A DNA stretch of 64,000 nt from Comamonadaceae bacterium (lineage in GTDB: Bacteria > Pseudomonadota > Gammaproteobacteria > Burkholderiales > Burkholderiaceae_C): NCBI GenBank assembly GCA_947375135.1, contig CANCER010000020.1, positions 1 to 64,000 on the forward strand, written 5' to 3'. The position numbers and the translations under genes were made by a program. This document shows positions 34,711 to 44,920 of the stretch, piece after piece. Each line of letters opens with the position of its first letter. Position 1 is the first letter of the stretch. A model generated the notes under the pieces. It saw nothing but the letters and a program-made list of their open reading frames with translations. It made no database searches and was not told the origin of the DNA.

Positions 34711-35840
34711 AACTCCCTGTGAAATGGATCGTGGCCGGCGTGGCCGTCGCCCTGCTGGCAGCCGGTGTGCTGCGCACCCTGTCCTCGCGCGAGGCTGCCA
34801 AACAGGCTTTGGAAGCACAACAGATCAGCCAGAAACAGCAGGCCTCCGTCGAACTCAACGTGGGCGATGTCGTCAAATCCGAAACCCTGGAGCTGACCCG
34901 GGTGCTGCCCCTCTCCGGTGCGCTGAAGGCCGTGAACGCGGCCTTCGTCAAGGCCAAAGTGGCCGGCGAGTTGCAGGGCCTGAGCGTGCGCGAAGGCGAC
35001 TTTGTGAAGGCCGGCCAGGTCATCGCCCGCATCGACGCCACCGAATACCAGGCCCGTGTCCGCCAGGCCCAGCAACAGGCCGAAGCAGCCAAGGCGCAGG
35101 TGGACATTGCCCAGCGCAGCCTGGACAACAACCAGTCGCTGGTGAGCCAGGGCTTTATCTCGCGCACCGCGCTCGACACATCGCTCAACAACCTGGCTGC
35201 CGCACAAGCCAGTTACAAGGCCGCGCAGGCCGGGGCCGATGTGGCGACCAAATCGCTGGACGACACCGTGCTGCGCACACCGATGGCGGGCCAGATTGCA
35301 CAGCGTCTGGTGCAAAACGGTGAGCGCGTGGCCATTGATGCCCGCGTGGTGGAGGTGGTGGACCTGGCTGCGCTGGAACTGGAAGCCGCACTGGCCGCCG
35401 CAGACTCGGTGCGCGTCAAGACCGGGCAAACAGCACAGTTGTCGGTGGAGGGCCTGAGCCAGCCGGTACCGGCGCGGGTGGTGCGCGTCAACCCCAGCGC
35501 CGTGGCGGGTAGCCGCGCGGTCCTGGTTTACCTCGCCGTCCAGGCCCCTGTCGGTTTACGCCAGGGCCTGTTTGCCCAAGGCACCTTGAACACCGGCGCG
35601 CTGACGGCGCTGGCCCTGCCGCTGGACGCGGTGCGCACCGACAAGCCGCAGCCCTATGTGCAACACATCGTGAACGGCCGGGTGGCGCACCAGACGGTAA
35701 CGCCCGGTGCCGCGGGTGAGCGCGACGGTGCAGCCATGGTGGAGGTCAAGGGCCTGGCGGAAGGCGCCGAGGTGCTGGTCGGTGCCGTGGGCGCATTGCG
35801 CGAAGGCACCCTGGTTCAACGTGCAGCAGGTAAGCCCTGA
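34707..35840 (+). CDS. RND efflux periplasmic adaptor (membrane fusion protein)
   Basis: A 377-residue adaptor. An N-terminal hydrophobic anchor (residues 6-22) is followed by the lipoyl half-motif (FVKAKVAGELQGLSVREGDFVKAGQ), a coiled-coil hairpin of roughly residues 115-180 (RQAQQQAEAAKAQVDIAQRS with NNLAAAQASYKAAQAGADV), the second lipoyl half (LRTPMAGQIAQRLVQNGERV) and beta-barrel domains. No lipobox is seen. It links the inner-membrane pump to an outer-membrane channel, perhaps the TolC-like gene at 40123. The pump gene starts at the very next base. Confidence 0.88.
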   Translation: MKLPVKWIVAGVAVALLAAGVLRTLSSREAAKQALEAQQISQKQQASVELNVGDVVKSETLELTRVLPLSGALKAVNAAFVKAKVAGELQGLSVREGDFVKAGQVIARIDATEYQARVRQAQQQAEAAKAQVDIAQRSLDNNQSLVSQGFISRTALDTSLNNLAAAQASYKAAQAGADVATKSLDDTVLRTPMAGQIAQRLVQNGERVAIDARVVEVVDLAALELEAALAAADSVRVKTGQTAQLSVEGLSQPVPARVVRVNPSAVAGSRAVLVYLAVQAPVGLRQGLFAQGTLNTGALTALALPLDAVRTDKPQPYVQHIVNGRVAHQTVTPGAAGERDGAAMVEVKGLAEGAEVLVGAVGALREGTLVQRAAGKP

Positions 35841-38800
35841 ATGTGGTTCACCCGCGTCAGCCTCAAAAACCCGGTCTTTGCCACCATGGTCATGCTGGCC
35901 CTGGTGGTGCTGGGCCTGTTTTCCCTGCAACGCCTGCAGGTGGACCAGTTCCCGAATGTGGACTTTCCGGTGGTGGTGGTAACAGCCGACTACCCCGGCG
36001 CCTCGCCCGAGGTGGTGGAGAGCGAAGTTGCCAAGAAGATTGAAGAAGGCGTCAATTCGATTGCCGGCATCAAGGCCCTGACCTCGCGCAGCTACGAGGG
36101 CCAGGCCGTGGTCATTCTGGAATTCGATCTGGCGATTGACGGGCGCAAGGCGGCCGAAGACGTGCGCGAGAAAGTGGCGGCCATCAAGCCCCTGCTGCGT
36201 GCCGAGGTGAAAGAGCCGCGCGTGCTGCGCTTCGACCCGTCTGCCCGCGCCGTCTGGTCGGTGGCCGTGTTGCAGGACGCCAGCACCGCCCAGGGCCGGC
36301 TGCCGGACGCCGTGGAGTTGAGCAACTGGGCCAAGCAAACCCTGCAAAAACGCTTGGAAAACGTGCGCGGCGTGGGCGCGGTCACGGTGGTGGGCGGCAC
36401 CCAGCGCGAAATCAATGTCTACCTGCAACCCCAGGCGCTGGAAGCCCTGGGCATCACGCCGGAGCAGGTGGTGGCCGCCATCACCAGCGAGAACCAGGAG
36501 GTGCCGGTCGGCAGCATCAACAGTGCGCAGCAGGAACTGGTGATCCAGATCAACGCCCGCATGAAGCGTCCGGAATACTTCGGCAAGATCATCGTGGCGC
36601 GCAAGAACGGCGTGGCCATTCGCGTGGACCAGGTGGCACGCGTGGCCGATGGCGCGCAGGAGATGGAAAGCCTGGCGCTGTACAACGGCCAGCGCACGCT
36701 CTTGATGAATGTGCAGAAGTCCCAAGACGAAAACACCATCGCGGTGGTCGACGGTTTGCAAAAGGCCCTGGTTGAGATGCAAAAGCAGTTGCCGCCGGGC
36801 GTGCGGCTGGAACAGATTACCGACGGCTCGCGCTCCATCCGCGTCTCGGTGGACAACGTGCGGCGCACCCTGCTGGAGGGCGCGGCCCTCACCGTGCTGA
36901 TCGTCTTCCTGTTCCTGAACTCCTGGCGCTCCACCGTCATTACCGGCCTGACCCTGCCGATTGCGTTGATCGGCACCTTCTTCTTCATGAGCCTGTTCGG
37001 CTTCACCATCAACATGATCACGCTCATGGCGCTGAGCCTGTGCGTGGGTCTGTTGATCGATGACGCCATCGTGGTGCGCGAAAACATCGTACGCCATGTG
37101 CAGATGGGCAAGAGCTCCTATAACGCCGCACTGGACGGCACGCAGGAAATCGGTCTGGCCGTGCTGGCCACCACCCTGTCCATCGTCGCCGTGTTTTTGC
37201 CGATTGGCTTTATGGGCGGCATCATCGGCAAGTTCTTCCATGAGTTCGGCCTGACCATCGTGGCTGCGGTAATGATCTCGATGTTTGTCAGCTTCACGCT
37301 GGACCCCATGCTGTCCAGCATCTGGCACGACCCGCAAATTGCCGACCATGGCCGCAGCGGCCCGCCACGCAACGGGTACGACAAAACCATAGGCCGGGTG
37401 ACCGGCTGGTTTGACCAAGCCACCGAAAGCATGGCCCGGAGCTACCAGGGCATTTTGCGCTGGGCGCTGGTGCACAAGCTGGCCACCGTGGGGCTGGCGA
37501 TTGCCGTGTTTGTGACCAGCGTGCTGATGCTGCCGCTGGTGGGCACCGAGTTTGTGCCCAAGGCCGATTTCTCGGAAATGTCGGTCAACTTCTACACCCC
37601 GGTGGGCTCCTCGCTGGAGGTCACGGAGGCCAAGACCCGGCAGGTGGAGGCCATCCTGAGAAGCTTCCCCGAAGTGCGTTACACCCTGTCCACCATCAAC
37701 ACCGGCACCGCCCAGGGGAAGATGTACGCGAGCGTCTATGTGCGCCTGGTGGACCGCAAGGCACGCAACCGCAGTGTGGACCAGATGGGCGTAGTGCTGC
37801 GCGAGCGCATGAAGCATATTGCCGGCATCACCGTCACCCACGTCGGCCTGCTCGACCCCATAGGCGGCAACAAACCGGTGACCTTCTCCATTCTGGGCGG
37901 CGACACGGGCGAACTGGAGCGCCTGACGCTGCTGGCCCTGGACAAAATCCGCAATACGCCGGGTCTGGTGGACCTGGATTCCAGCGTCAAACCCAACAAA
38001 CCCACGCTGGACATCCAGGTGCATCGTGAGGCTGCGTCCGACCTGGGGCTGAATGTGGGCCAAATCGGCAACGCCCTGCGCACCCTGGTGGCCGGGCGCA
38101 CCGTGGGCAACTGGCGTGCGCCTGACGACCAGACCTATGACGTCAACGTGCGCCTCGCGCCCGAGGCGCGCAACAGCGCGCAGGACATGGCGCAACTGCC
38201 CTTCACCATCACCAACCCGGACGGCACAACCCGCCAGGTGCGGCTGAACCAGGTGGCCAGCGTGGTGCCATCCACCGGCCCCAACCAGATCAACCGGCGC
38301 GAACTCACGCGCGAGGTGTCCATCAGCGCCAACACCGCGGGCCGCTCGGCCGGCGAGATATCGGCTGACATCAAGGCCGCCATGGACACCATCGCCATGC
38401 CGCCGGGCTACCGCTACCAGTTCAGCGGCTCCACCAAGGACATGGCCGAGTCCTTCGCCTATGCGGTGTCGGCCCTGCTCATGGCGGTGATCTTCATCTA
38501 CATGATTCTGGCCAGCCAGTTCAAAAGCTTTGTGCAGCCCCTGGCGCTGATGACGGCGCTGCCGCTCACGCTGATTGGCGTGGTGCTGGCGCTGCTGATG
38601 TTCAACTCCACGCTGTCCATGTTCTCGGTGATCGGGGTGGTGATGCTGATGGGTCTGGTGACCAAGAACGCCATTTTGCTGGTGGACTTTGCCATCCGTT
38701 CGCGCGAAGGCGGGCTGGACGAACAAGGCCAGCCGGTACCCGGGCTGCCGCGCAACGAAGCCCTGCTGCTGGCGGCAAGGGTGCGGCTGCGCCCGATTTT

Positions 38801-39020
38801 GATGACCACCCTGGCCATGATTTTCGGCATGGTGCCGCTGGCCTTTGCCCTGAGCGAGGGCTCGGAACAACGCGCCCCCATGGGCCAGGCGGTGATTGGC
38901 GGCGTCATCACCTCCTCGCTGCTGACCCTGGTGGTGGTGCCTGTGGTGTACTGTTATATGGATGATCTGGCGCAATGGGCACGCCGCCTGTTTTCCGGCA
39001 AGCGTCCCGTAGTCACCTAA
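35841..39020 (+). CDS. RND multidrug efflux permease, HAE1 (AcrB-like) family
   Basis: A 1059-residue proton-driven pump with the usual 12-helix layout: helix 1 at residues 10-28, two large periplasmic loops, and the TM4 proton-relay aspartate pair in [16 protein letters not shown]. Repeated family motifs are [19 protein letters not shown] at the start, [17 protein letters not shown], and the second-half [14 protein letters not shown] and [19 protein letters not shown]. It resembles the MexK/MdtB-like HAE1 branch more than metal (HME) pumps. Substrates are unknown. An AGGAG-led gene for an isoaspartyl methyltransferase follows after 43 bases and may be separately transcribed. Confidence 0.9.
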   Translation: MWFTRVSLKNPVFATMVMLALVVLGLFSLQRLQVDQFPNVDFPVVVVTADYPGASPEVVESEVAKKIEEGVNSIAGIKALTSRSYEGQAVVILEFDLAIDGRKAAEDVREKVAAIKPLLRAEVKEPRVLRFDPSARAVWSVAVLQDASTAQGRLPDAVELSNWAKQTLQKRLENVRGVGAVTVVGGTQREINVYLQPQALEALGITPEQVVAAITSENQEVPVGSINSAQQELVIQINARMKRPEYFGKIIVARKNGVAIRVDQVARVADGAQEMESLALYNGQRTLLMNVQKSQDENTIAVVDGLQKALVEMQKQLPPGVRLEQITDGSRSIRVSVDNVRRTLLEGAALTVLIVFLFLNSWRSTVITGLTLPIALIGTFFFMSLFGFTINMITLMALSLCVGLLIDDAIVVRENIVRHVQMGKSSYNAALDGTQEIGLAVLATTLSIVAVFLPIGFMGGIIGKFFHEFGLTIVAAVMISMFVSFTLDPMLSSIWHDPQIADHGRSGPPRNGYDKTIGRVTGWFDQATESMARSYQGILRWALVHKLATVGLAIAVFVTSVLMLPLVGTEFVPKADFSEMSVNFYTPVGSSLEVTEAKTRQVEAILRSFPEVRYTLSTINTGTAQGKMYASVYVRLVDRKARNRSVDQMGVVLRERMKHIAGITVTHVGLLDPIGGNKPVTFSILGGDTGELERLTLLALDKIRNTPGLVDLDSSVKPNKPTLDIQVHREAASDLGLNVGQIGNALRTLVAGRTVGNWRAPDDQTYDVNVRLAPEARNSAQDMAQLPFTITNPDGTTRQVRLNQVASVVPSTGPNQINRRELTREVSISANTAGRSAGEISADIKAAMDTIAMPPGYRYQFSGSTKDMAESFAYAVSALLMAVIFIYMILASQFKSFVQPLALMTALPLTLIGVVLALLMFNSTLSMFSVIGVVMLMGLVTKNAILLVDFAIRSREGGLDEQGQPVPGLPRNEALLLAARVRLRPILMTTLAMIFGMVPLAFALSEGSEQRAPMGQAVIGGVITSSLLTLVVVPVVYCYMDDLAQWARRLFSGKRPVVT

Positions 39021-39063
39021 AATTGCTTACAATCCTTTCACATACCCCCCAGGAGTATTTTTA

Positions 39064-39726
39064 ATGCCTTCCATCGACGTCCAAAAAGCCCGCTTCAACA
39101 TGATCGAACAGCAGATTCGCCCCTGGAATGTGCTGAACAGCGGCGTTCTGGAACTGCTGGCGTCGGTGCGCCGCGATGCTTTTGTGGCGGACGCCCATAA
39201 GGCGCTGGCCTATGCCGATCTGGAACTTCCCCTGCCCGGCGGCCAATGCATGCTGGCACCCCGCCTGGAAGCGCGCCTGTTGCAAGACCTGGCCGTCAAG
39301 AAAACCGACAAGGTGCTGGAAATCGGCACCGGCTCCGGCTTTTTGACAGCCCTGCTGGCGCACCAGGCAGCCAGCGTCTTGTCGCTGGAACTCAACGCTG
39401 AACTCGTCGCCTTTGCCAAAAGCAATTTGCAAAAAGCCGGCGTCGGCAATGCGGAAGTCCGCCAGGCTGATGGCGCCCAGGGTGCAGCAGCAGACGGCCC
39501 GTTTGATGTGATTGTGCTGGGCGGCTCGGTGGCTGACATTCCCCACAACCTGCTCGACCAACTCAAGATCGGCGGCCGTCTGGCGGCCGTGGTGGGTGAT
39601 GAGCCCGTGATGTGTGCCACCTTCATCACGCGCACCAGCGCTACCGACTTCCGCACCACCCAGCCCTGGGATTGCGCAGCGCCCCGTTTGCAAAACTTTG
39701 CCGAAAAGTCCCGTTTCACGTTCTGA
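39064..39726 (+). CDS. pcm: Protein-L-isoaspartate O-methyltransferase
   Basis: A 220-residue SAM-dependent methyltransferase. Motif I is VLEIGTGSGFLTALLA near residues 84-99, preceded by the Pcm pre-motif (YADLELPLPGGQCMLAPRL, a variant of the usual IGxGQTISxP). VIVLGGSVADIP is motif II/III. The enzyme repairs isoaspartyl residues in aged proteins, though this Burkholderiales branch lacks the canonical QTIS and its true substrate may differ. An AGGAG precedes the ATG. It is conserved upstream of the rhodanese and TolC genes, as here. Confidence 0.82.
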   Translation: MPSIDVQKARFNMIEQQIRPWNVLNSGVLELLASVRRDAFVADAHKALAYADLELPLPGGQCMLAPRLEARLLQDLAVKKTDKVLEIGTGSGFLTALLAHQAASVLSLELNAELVAFAKSNLQKAGVGNAEVRQADGAQGAAADGPFDVIVLGGSVADIPHNLLDQLKIGGRLAAVVGDEPVMCATFITRTSATDFRTTQPWDCAAPRLQNFAEKSRFTF

Positions 39727-39746
39727 TAGCAGCGAAGATCCAGACC

Positions 39747-40088
39747 ATGATTTCCCAATTCCGCCCCAAGGATTTAAGCGCCTGGCTGGCCCAGGCCAGC
39801 CAGCACGGAACGCCCGTCGTGCTGGATGTGCGCGAGCCGCATGAGCTACAAATCGCCAGCGTCAAGGCCGATGGCTTTACGCTGCTGACCATCCCCATGG
39901 GCGTGATTCCGGTGCGCCTGTCCGAACTCGACCCCCAGCAACCCATTGCATGCCTGTGCCACCACGGTGGTCGCAGCATGCAGGTGGCGCAATTCCTGGC
40001 CAGCCGGGGGTTTGAGAACGTTGCCAATATTGCCGGCGGCATTCACGCCTGGGCGTCCGAGGTGGACCCCGGGCTCGCCACCTACTGA
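39747..40088 (+). CDS. Rhodanese-like domain protein
   Basis: A 113-residue single rhodanese domain. Seen: VVLDVREPHELQIAS near residues 24-38, the active-site loop CLCHHGGRSMQVAQFL with the catalytic cysteine, and GGIHAWASEVDPGLATY at the end. Sulfur transfer, or binding of sulfur or phosphate-like anions, is the family role. It lies 20 bases after the pcm stop and 34 bases before the TolC-like gene, apparently one transcript. The ATG at 39747 fits the domain start; the longer frame overlaps pcm. Confidence 0.88.
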   Translation: MISQFRPKDLSAWLAQASQHGTPVVLDVREPHELQIASVKADGFTLLTIPMGVIPVRLSELDPQQPIACLCHHGGRSMQVAQFLASRGFENVANIAGGIHAWASEVDPGLATY

Positions 40089-40122
40089 TACACCCTGATT
40101 TCCGCCTTTCCGAAAGCACTCC

Positions 40123-41463
40123 ATGACCCGTTCAAGCCACCCCCGCCGTATGTCTCTGCTGCCCCTTCTGGTGGCCCTGGGGGCTGGCTTTGCCGGACTG
40201 GCGCAAGCCCAGAGTCTGGTGGAACTGTTTAACGCTGCCAAGAGTTATGACGCCACCTACCAGTCCGCCAAGTCGCAGGCCGACGCCACCCTGGCCAGGG
40301 GGGAGCAGGCCCGTGCCGGGATCCTGCCCACCGTGGGGCTGGGCGCAGGTGTCAGCCAGAGCAGCCAGGACAGTTCGCTGTCCGCACTGAACGGCAAAAG
40401 CTACGGCTCCCAGTCGGCCACGCTCTCTGCCTCGCAACCGCTCTACCGCCCCGGCAATTGGGCGACCTATGCGCAAGGCCAGAAGTCGATCGCTCTGGCC
40501 CCTTACCAGTTGCTCGCCGCAGAGCAGGATTTGATCGTGCGCGTCAGCCAGGCCTATTTCGATGTGCTGGCCGCCACCGACAGCCTGACCTATGTGCGCA
40601 GCCTCAAGACAGCCGTGGCCGAGCAACTGGCCTCGGCCAAGCGCAATTTTGAAGTGGGCACCTCCACGATCGTGGACACGCGGGACGCCCAGGCCCGCTA
40701 TGACCTCGCCGTGGCCCAGGAACTGGCCGCAGACAACGATCTGCGCGTCAAATCCCTGGCCTTGGACCAGTTGGTCGGCAAGAGCGCCACCGCGCCCAAG
40801 CCCTTGCGCGCTCCGGTTGTGCTCAGTGATGTGCAGCCTGCGGATGTCAACCAGTGGGTGCAGCAATCTGAGACCCAGAATCCGGCCATCAAGCAAACCG
40901 AAATTGCTTTGGATGTGGCCCGGCTGGAAACCGAAAAGGCCCAGGCCGGCCACAAGCCGACCCTGGATCTGACCGGCAGCTACAACATGGCCAACAACAA
41001 CGGCAGCTCACAGCTCAGTGGCAACTACACCACCAATGTCGCCTCGGTGGGCCTGAGCTTTAACCTGCCCCTGTTTGCCGGCTATTCCATCCAGAACCGC
41101 GTCAAGGAAACACTGGCCCTTGAAGACAAGGCCCGCAGCGATCTGGATGCCGCCAAACGCAGCGTGGCGCAGGGCACCCGCACGGCCTTCTTCGGCCTGC
41201 AGTCCGGCCTGTCCCAGGTCAAGGCCTATGAGGCCGCCGAAGCCTCCACGCAAAGCGCACTGGATGCCAACAAGCTGGGCTACCAGGTGGGTGTCAAGAT
41301 CAACATCGATGTGCTCAATGCCCAAAGTCAGCTGTACAGCACCAAGGCCACCCTGGCCAAGGCGCGCTACGACGTGCTGGTAGGCGGCCTTAAATTGCGC
41401 CAGGCCAGCGGCGTACTGAAAGACGAAGACCTGCAGCCCATCAACGCGCAGCTGGCGCCTTAA
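40123..41463 (+). CDS. tolC: TolC-family outer-membrane efflux channel
   Basis: A 446-residue outer-membrane factor. The signal peptide ends near GLAQAQ (about residue 29). Two internally repeated halves carry the helix-barrel pattern: SLVELFNAAKSYDATYQSAK and LIVRVSQAYFDVLAATDSL in the first, NPAIKQTEIALDVARLETEKA and RTAFFGLQSGLSQVKAYEAA in the second, with a GxxxxxDVLNAQ end motif. It matches the TolC type I secretion/efflux subfamily. The start at 40123 gives a basic n-region; ATG 40150 is possible. The stop codon shares three bases (TTAA) with the convergent phosphatase gene. Confidence 0.9.
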   Translation: MTRSSHPRRMSLLPLLVALGAGFAGLAQAQSLVELFNAAKSYDATYQSAKSQADATLARGEQARAGILPTVGLGAGVSQSSQDSSLSALNGKSYGSQSATLSASQPLYRPGNWATYAQGQKSIALAPYQLLAAEQDLIVRVSQAYFDVLAATDSLTYVRSLKTAVAEQLASAKRNFEVGTSTIVDTRDAQARYDLAVAQELAADNDLRVKSLALDQLVGKSATAPKPLRAPVVLSDVQPADVNQWVQQSETQNPAIKQTEIALDVARLETEKAQAGHKPTLDLTGSYNMANNNGSSQLSGNYTTNVASVGLSFNLPLFAGYSIQNRVKETLALEDKARSDLDAAKRSVAQGTRTAFFGLQSGLSQVKAYEAAEASTQSALDANKLGYQVGVKINIDVLNAQSQLYSTKATLAKARYDVLVGGLKLRQASGVLKDEDLQPINAQLAP

Positions 41464-42110
41464 GCGCCGAACTCGTCGCGCTGTTCGCCGTCCAGATGCC
41501 GGGTATCGGACCAGCCCACCAGGGTCAAGCCCTCGGGCGTCCAGAGCAAGCGGTTGATGGCGGTATTGCCCAGTTCCCAGCTGCGCGGAGCGCTCACGCT
41601 CTGTTGCGTAGCCAGGCGATACAACATGTCCATCACGCCGCCGTGGGCCACCAGCAGGATTTGCTGACCCAGATGGCGCGCGGCAATTTCATTCACCGTT
41701 TGCGCCACACGCGCCATGACCGCCAAGGGGCTCTCGCCACCGGCAGGCGCAAAGTCGGGATCGCGGATGCGCCACAGGCGCGATGCGTCGGGCCACTGCG
41801 CCTCGATGGCGGCATAGGTGTGGCCTTCGAAGGTGCCAAAGGCGCGCTCGCGCAAGCCGGTGTGGGCCTGCACCTGCAAGACCGTGCCGGTCTGGGCCGC
41901 AGCAATCGCCTCTGCGGTGGCATAGGCACGGACCAGGTCACTGGAGTACACCGCATCAATCGCGTCCTCAGCCAGCGCCTGTGCCACGCGCTGTGCCTGC
42001 CAGCGGCCCTTGTCGTTCAAACCGATATCGCGTTGCCCCTGGATGCGTGTTTCCACATTCCAGGCGGTCTCGCCGTGGCGCACGGCAATGAGGCGCGTCG
42101 CGGTCGGCAT
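41460..42110 (-). CDS. Histidine phosphatase family protein (GpmB-like)
   Basis: A 216-residue phosphatase of the phosphoglycerate-mutase-like branch. Seen: the RHG motif in LIAVRHGETAWN near residue 10, SSDLVRAYATAEAI, the acid/base glutamate in LRERAFGTFEG and the second histidine in VAHGGVMDML. It was historically named GpmB, but the family has broad phosphatase activities, so the substrate is left open. It starts on the A of the upstream lipoprotein stop (TGATG), indicating coupled translation. Confidence 0.88.
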   Translation of the reverse strand: MPTATRLIAVRHGETAWNVETRIQGQRDIGLNDKGRWQAQRVAQALAEDAIDAVYSSDLVRAYATAEAIAAAQTGTVLQVQAHTGLRERAFGTFEGHTYAAIEAQWPDASRLWRIRDPDFAPAGGESPLAVMARVAQTVNEIAARHLGQQILLVAHGGVMDMLYRLATQQSVSAPRSWELGNTAINRLLWTPEGLTLVGWSDTRHLDGEQRDEFGA

Positions 42111-42751
42111 CAGTCTTCTGCCTGTGCACCCGGCAGTTCAATGACCACTTTGCGCGGACCTGCGGGCGGGTTGGGGTAGCCCTGCAGGGCAGCGTCCAGA
42201 ATTGCGGGCAGGAGATTGGCGCTGTCGACCCAGGGACCGTCAAAACTGGCATCGGATTCGTACACCAACTGGCCCGATGCGCTGTCGCGCAGCAGGAGGT
42301 GCACGGCATGGCGGCGCCAACTGGGCTCCAGAAGCAAGCCGAAGCCGCCGCCCCAGCGCCGGTCTGCCCTGTGGCCCCACCAGACACCGGGGGGCGCGTG
42401 TTGGTAGGGCGAATCGATGGCACTGATCTGCCAACCCACTTGCACCGCATAGCGTGCCGAAGGTGCCGCTGCCGCCGTGCCACTGACAGCCCCCGAAACC
42501 AGGGGCGCGGGGGTCAGACCCACCTTGGCAAGGGCCACCCCCGCCAGTGCCTCGATCTGGTCTTGGGCAGCCGCATTGTTTTGTGAGGGCAGGCGCTCAA
42601 AGCGGTAAAGCGCCGGGCTCACCGGCGCCGGACCGGTGACAAAGGTCTGCACGTCGCTGTCGATCATGCGGGGCCCTGCGGCACAGCCGCCCAGCGCCAG
42701 CAGCAGCGCCGCAGCCCACAGAGCAAGAGTCGTGCGAAACAGCTTTGTCAT
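42110..42751 (-). CDS. DUF4136 lipoprotein
   Basis: A 213-residue protein with a signal peptide and lipobox LALGGC at about residue 23, so it should be membrane-anchored. It has the DUF4136 style: SDVQTFVTGPAPVSPALYRFERLPSQ near the N-terminus, YAVQVGWQISAIDS, and HAVHLLLRDSASGQLVYES. The family has no assigned role. The ATG at 42751 has an AAGGAG 8 bases upstream and is clearly preferred over the longer frame, which overlaps ttcA. Confidence 0.82.
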   Translation of the reverse strand: MTKLFRTTLALWAAALLLALGGCAAGPRMIDSDVQTFVTGPAPVSPALYRFERLPSQNNAAAQDQIEALAGVALAKVGLTPAPLVSGAVSGTAAAAPSARYAVQVGWQISAIDSPYQHAPPGVWWGHRADRRWGGGFGLLLEPSWRRHAVHLLLRDSASGQLVYESDASFDGPWVDSANLLPAILDAALQGYPNPPAGPRKVVIELPGAQAED

Positions 42752-42776
42752 ATGAGGTCTCCTTCGAGAATCCAGT

Positions 42777-43700
42777 TCAGGCAGCGACCACCTGCAAGCC
42801 CGGCAGCGTGGGCGCGGTGAACTCTTCAGCGTCAAAGGCCTTGTCGCCCCCTTCGTCTTCCACGCCGGTGGCGCTGACACCCTTGAAGTCAAACAGCTTG
42901 GTGTCCATCAGGTGCGAGGGTGCCACGTTTTGCAGCGCGGTGAACATGGTCTCGGTGCGCCCGGGGTACTTCTTCTCCCACTCGCGCAGCATATTGCCGA
43001 TCTGCACGCGCTGCAGGTTCTGCTGGCTGCCGCATAAGGTGCAGGGGATGATGGGGAACTGGCGGTGTTCGGCCCAGCGGATCAGGTCCTTCTCGGCCAC
43101 ATTGGCCAGGGGGCGTATCACCACGAACTCGCCGTTGTCGCTGGTGAGCTTGGGCGGCATGCCCTTGAGCTTGCCGGCAAAAAACATGTTCAGAAAAAAG
43201 GTCTGCAGCATGTCGTCGCGGTGATGGCCCAGAGCCAGCTTGTTGCACTTGAGCCTGCGCGCCACGCCGTACAGAATGCCCCGGCGCAGCCGGCTGCACA
43301 GGCTGCACATGGTCTTGCCTTCGGGGATGTTGCGCTTGACGATGGAGTAGGTGTCCTGCGTTTCAATGTAGTACTCCACGCCCAGGGCCTTGAGGTACTC
43401 GGGCAGGATGTGATCGGGGAAGCCGGGTTGCTTCTGGTCCAGGTTGACCGCCACGATTTCGAAACGGATGGGCGCGCGCTGCTGCATCTTGAGCAGGATG
43501 TCGAGCATGCCGTAGCTGTCCTTGCCGCCCGACATGCAGACCATGATGCGGTCGCCCTCTTCGATCATGTTGAAGTCCATGATGGCCTGGCCGACCTGGC
43601 GGCACAGGCGCTTCTCGAGCTTGTGCGTCTCGCGCTCGATCTTCATCTGCTTGTCCTGGCTGATCGCCGGCACGTCCTCTTCCACCCACACTGCGCTCAT
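42777..43700 (-). CDS. ttcA: tRNA 2-thiocytidine synthetase TtcA
   Basis: A 307-residue PP-loop ATPase. Seen: the PP-loop [10 protein letters not shown] near residue 56, the CxxC pairs in [12 protein letters not shown] and PCTLCGSQQ that bind the 4Fe-4S cluster, and [15 protein letters not shown]. It inserts sulfur at C32 of several tRNAs. The C-terminal 40 residues are variable. It overlaps folB by 4 bases at the start (43697-43700), so the folate gene and this tRNA enzyme are translationally coupled. Length is close to E. coli TtcA (311). Confidence 0.95.
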   Translation of the reverse strand: MSAVWVEEDVPAISQDKQMKIERETHKLEKRLCRQVGQAIMDFNMIEEGDRIMVCMSGGKDSYGMLDILLKMQQRAPIRFEIVAVNLDQKQPGFPDHILPEYLKALGVEYYIETQDTYSIVKRNIPEGKTMCSLCSRLRRGILYGVARRLKCNKLALGHHRDDMLQTFFLNMFFAGKLKGMPPKLTSDNGEFVVIRPLANVAEKDLIRWAEHRQFPIIPCTLCGSQQNLQRVQIGNMLREWEKKYPGRTETMFTALQNVAPSHLMDTKLFDFKGVSATGVEDEGGDKAFDAEEFTAPTLPGLQVVAA

Positions 43701-44095
43701 TTCAAATCTCCTTGTGCCACCGTGGCCCATTGGCCGGTTTCCATGCGAATGGCCACTTCACAGTCGTCAAAAATTTCCAGCTTGGCGATTTTCACCCTGG
43801 CGCCGATCACGCCGGGCAACTGCATCAGCCGGTGCGTGAGCTTGCCGATCAGCGTCTCCAGCAAATTGATGTGCTCGGCCGTGCACTCGTCAATGATGAG
43901 TTGGCGCACCTTGCGGTAGTCCAGCACATGGTTGATCTCGTCGTCCTGCGGCAAGAGTGGCTGGCAGCCCAGGCACAGCTCGGCGTCGACCTGGATCGGC
44001 TGCGGCTCGGCCATCTCCGACTCCAGAATGCCCAGGCTGGCGTCGAAACGCAATCCGGTGAGGGTGAGGGTCTGGTTGCCCGTGCTGGTATGCAT
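43697..44095 (-). CDS. folB: Dihydroneopterin aldolase FolB-type
   Basis: A 132-residue member of the tunnelling-fold FolB/FolX family. Seen: [20 protein letters not shown] near residues 10-30 (with the ES/E segment replacing the usual GxxxEE), [34 protein letters not shown] and the final [18 protein letters not shown]. The glutamate in LLETL and lysine in VKIAKLEIF match active positions. It cleaves dihydroneopterin to hydroxymethyl-dihydropterin for folate. Positioned between a pteridine-reductase-like SDR and ttcA. Confidence 0.85.
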   Translation of the reverse strand: MHTSTGNQTLTLTGLRFDASLGILESEMAEPQPIQVDAELCLGCQPLLPQDDEINHVLDYRKVRQLIIDECTAEHINLLETLIGKLTHRLMQLPGVIGARVKIAKLEIFDDCEVAIRMETGQWATVAQGDLK

Positions 44096-44104
44096 GCGTA
44101 CGCC

Positions 44105-44899
44105 TTACATCAAAGAGAAATCGCGCTCGAAGCGCATCAAGTGCTGCCCACCGTCGACCAACAAGGTGGTTCCAGTGATGGACTGATTTTCAAGGACAAA
44201 GTGCACGGCCGATGCCACGTCGTGCGGCGTCGACGATCGTCCCAGCGGCGAGAGCTTGTGCATTGCCTCAAATTTTTCAGGCGAAAGCAGGTGACTGGTC
44301 AAGGTCAGCCCGGGCGCCACGCCTGCCACGCGCAATTCCGGACTCAAGTCCATGGCCAATATGGTCGTGGCCGCTTCCATGGCAGCCTTGGAAAGGGTGT
44401 AACTTAAAAAATCAGGATTCTGGTTCCACAGCTTTTGGTCCAGCAGGTTGACCACCACGCCCGTGGTCTGCGGCCGGGCCTTGCGGCGCTCGGCAATATG
44501 GGTGTGCAGGGCCTGGCTGATCAGAATGGCGGCCCCCGCATTGCTGCGCATGTGCTTTTCCATGGCGGCAAAGCTGAAAGTGGCTGCGGTATCGTGCTCG
44601 AAGGTGGAGGCGCAGTTCACCACGGCATCGACCTGGCCGAAGGCCTCGATCACCGCAGGCAGCAAATTGCGCACTGCGGTCTCGTTGCCCAGGTTGGTGC
44701 GGAAAGCCTGCGCGCCGGGGGTCAGGCGGGCGCAATCAGCGACGGTCTGGCGGGCCTCTTCCACCGAATCGCGGTAATGCACCGCGACGCGCCAGCCGTG
44801 TGTGGCCAGTTTCAGGGCGATTTCGCGCCCCAGGCGTTTGGCAGCACCGGTGACCAGAACAGCAGGAGGCGGGGTAGTTTGGGCTTTGGGGGAAGACAT
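44105..44899 (-). CDS. SDR oxidoreductase, FolM/pteridine-reductase-like
   Basis: A 264-residue SDR. Seen: VTGAAKRLGREIALKLA near residues 16-32, where the RLG and basic residue suit NADPH, NCAST in place of NNAG, the catalytic region LLDQKLWNQNPDFLSYTLSKAAME with YxxxK, and GVAPGLTL. The absence of the usual serine pair and the DQK segment are typical of pteridine reductases and FolM. With folB directly downstream (9-base gap) a role in dihydropterin or dihydromonapterin reduction is likely. The MidA-like gene is divergent, 21 bases away. Confidence 0.82.
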   Translation of the reverse strand: MSSPKAQTTPPPAVLVTGAAKRLGREIALKLATHGWRVAVHYRDSVEEARQTVADCARLTPGAQAFRTNLGNETAVRNLLPAVIEAFGQVDAVVNCASTFEHDTAATFSFAAMEKHMRSNAGAAILISQALHTHIAERRKARPQTTGVVVNLLDQKLWNQNPDFLSYTLSKAAMEAATTILAMDLSPELRVAGVAPGLTLTSHLLSPEKFEAMHKLSPLGRSSTPHDVASAVHFVLENQSITGTTLLVDGGQHLMRFERDFSLM

Positions 44900-44920
44900 T
44901 GGGCGACAATCCAGCGCGAT

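Noticed and set aside
35556-38975. 1139-residue open frame opposite the RND pump
   Set aside because: The RND family motifs are all on the plus strand; this frame is rich in His, Gln and Gly from antisense reading of high-GC codons and shows no domain.
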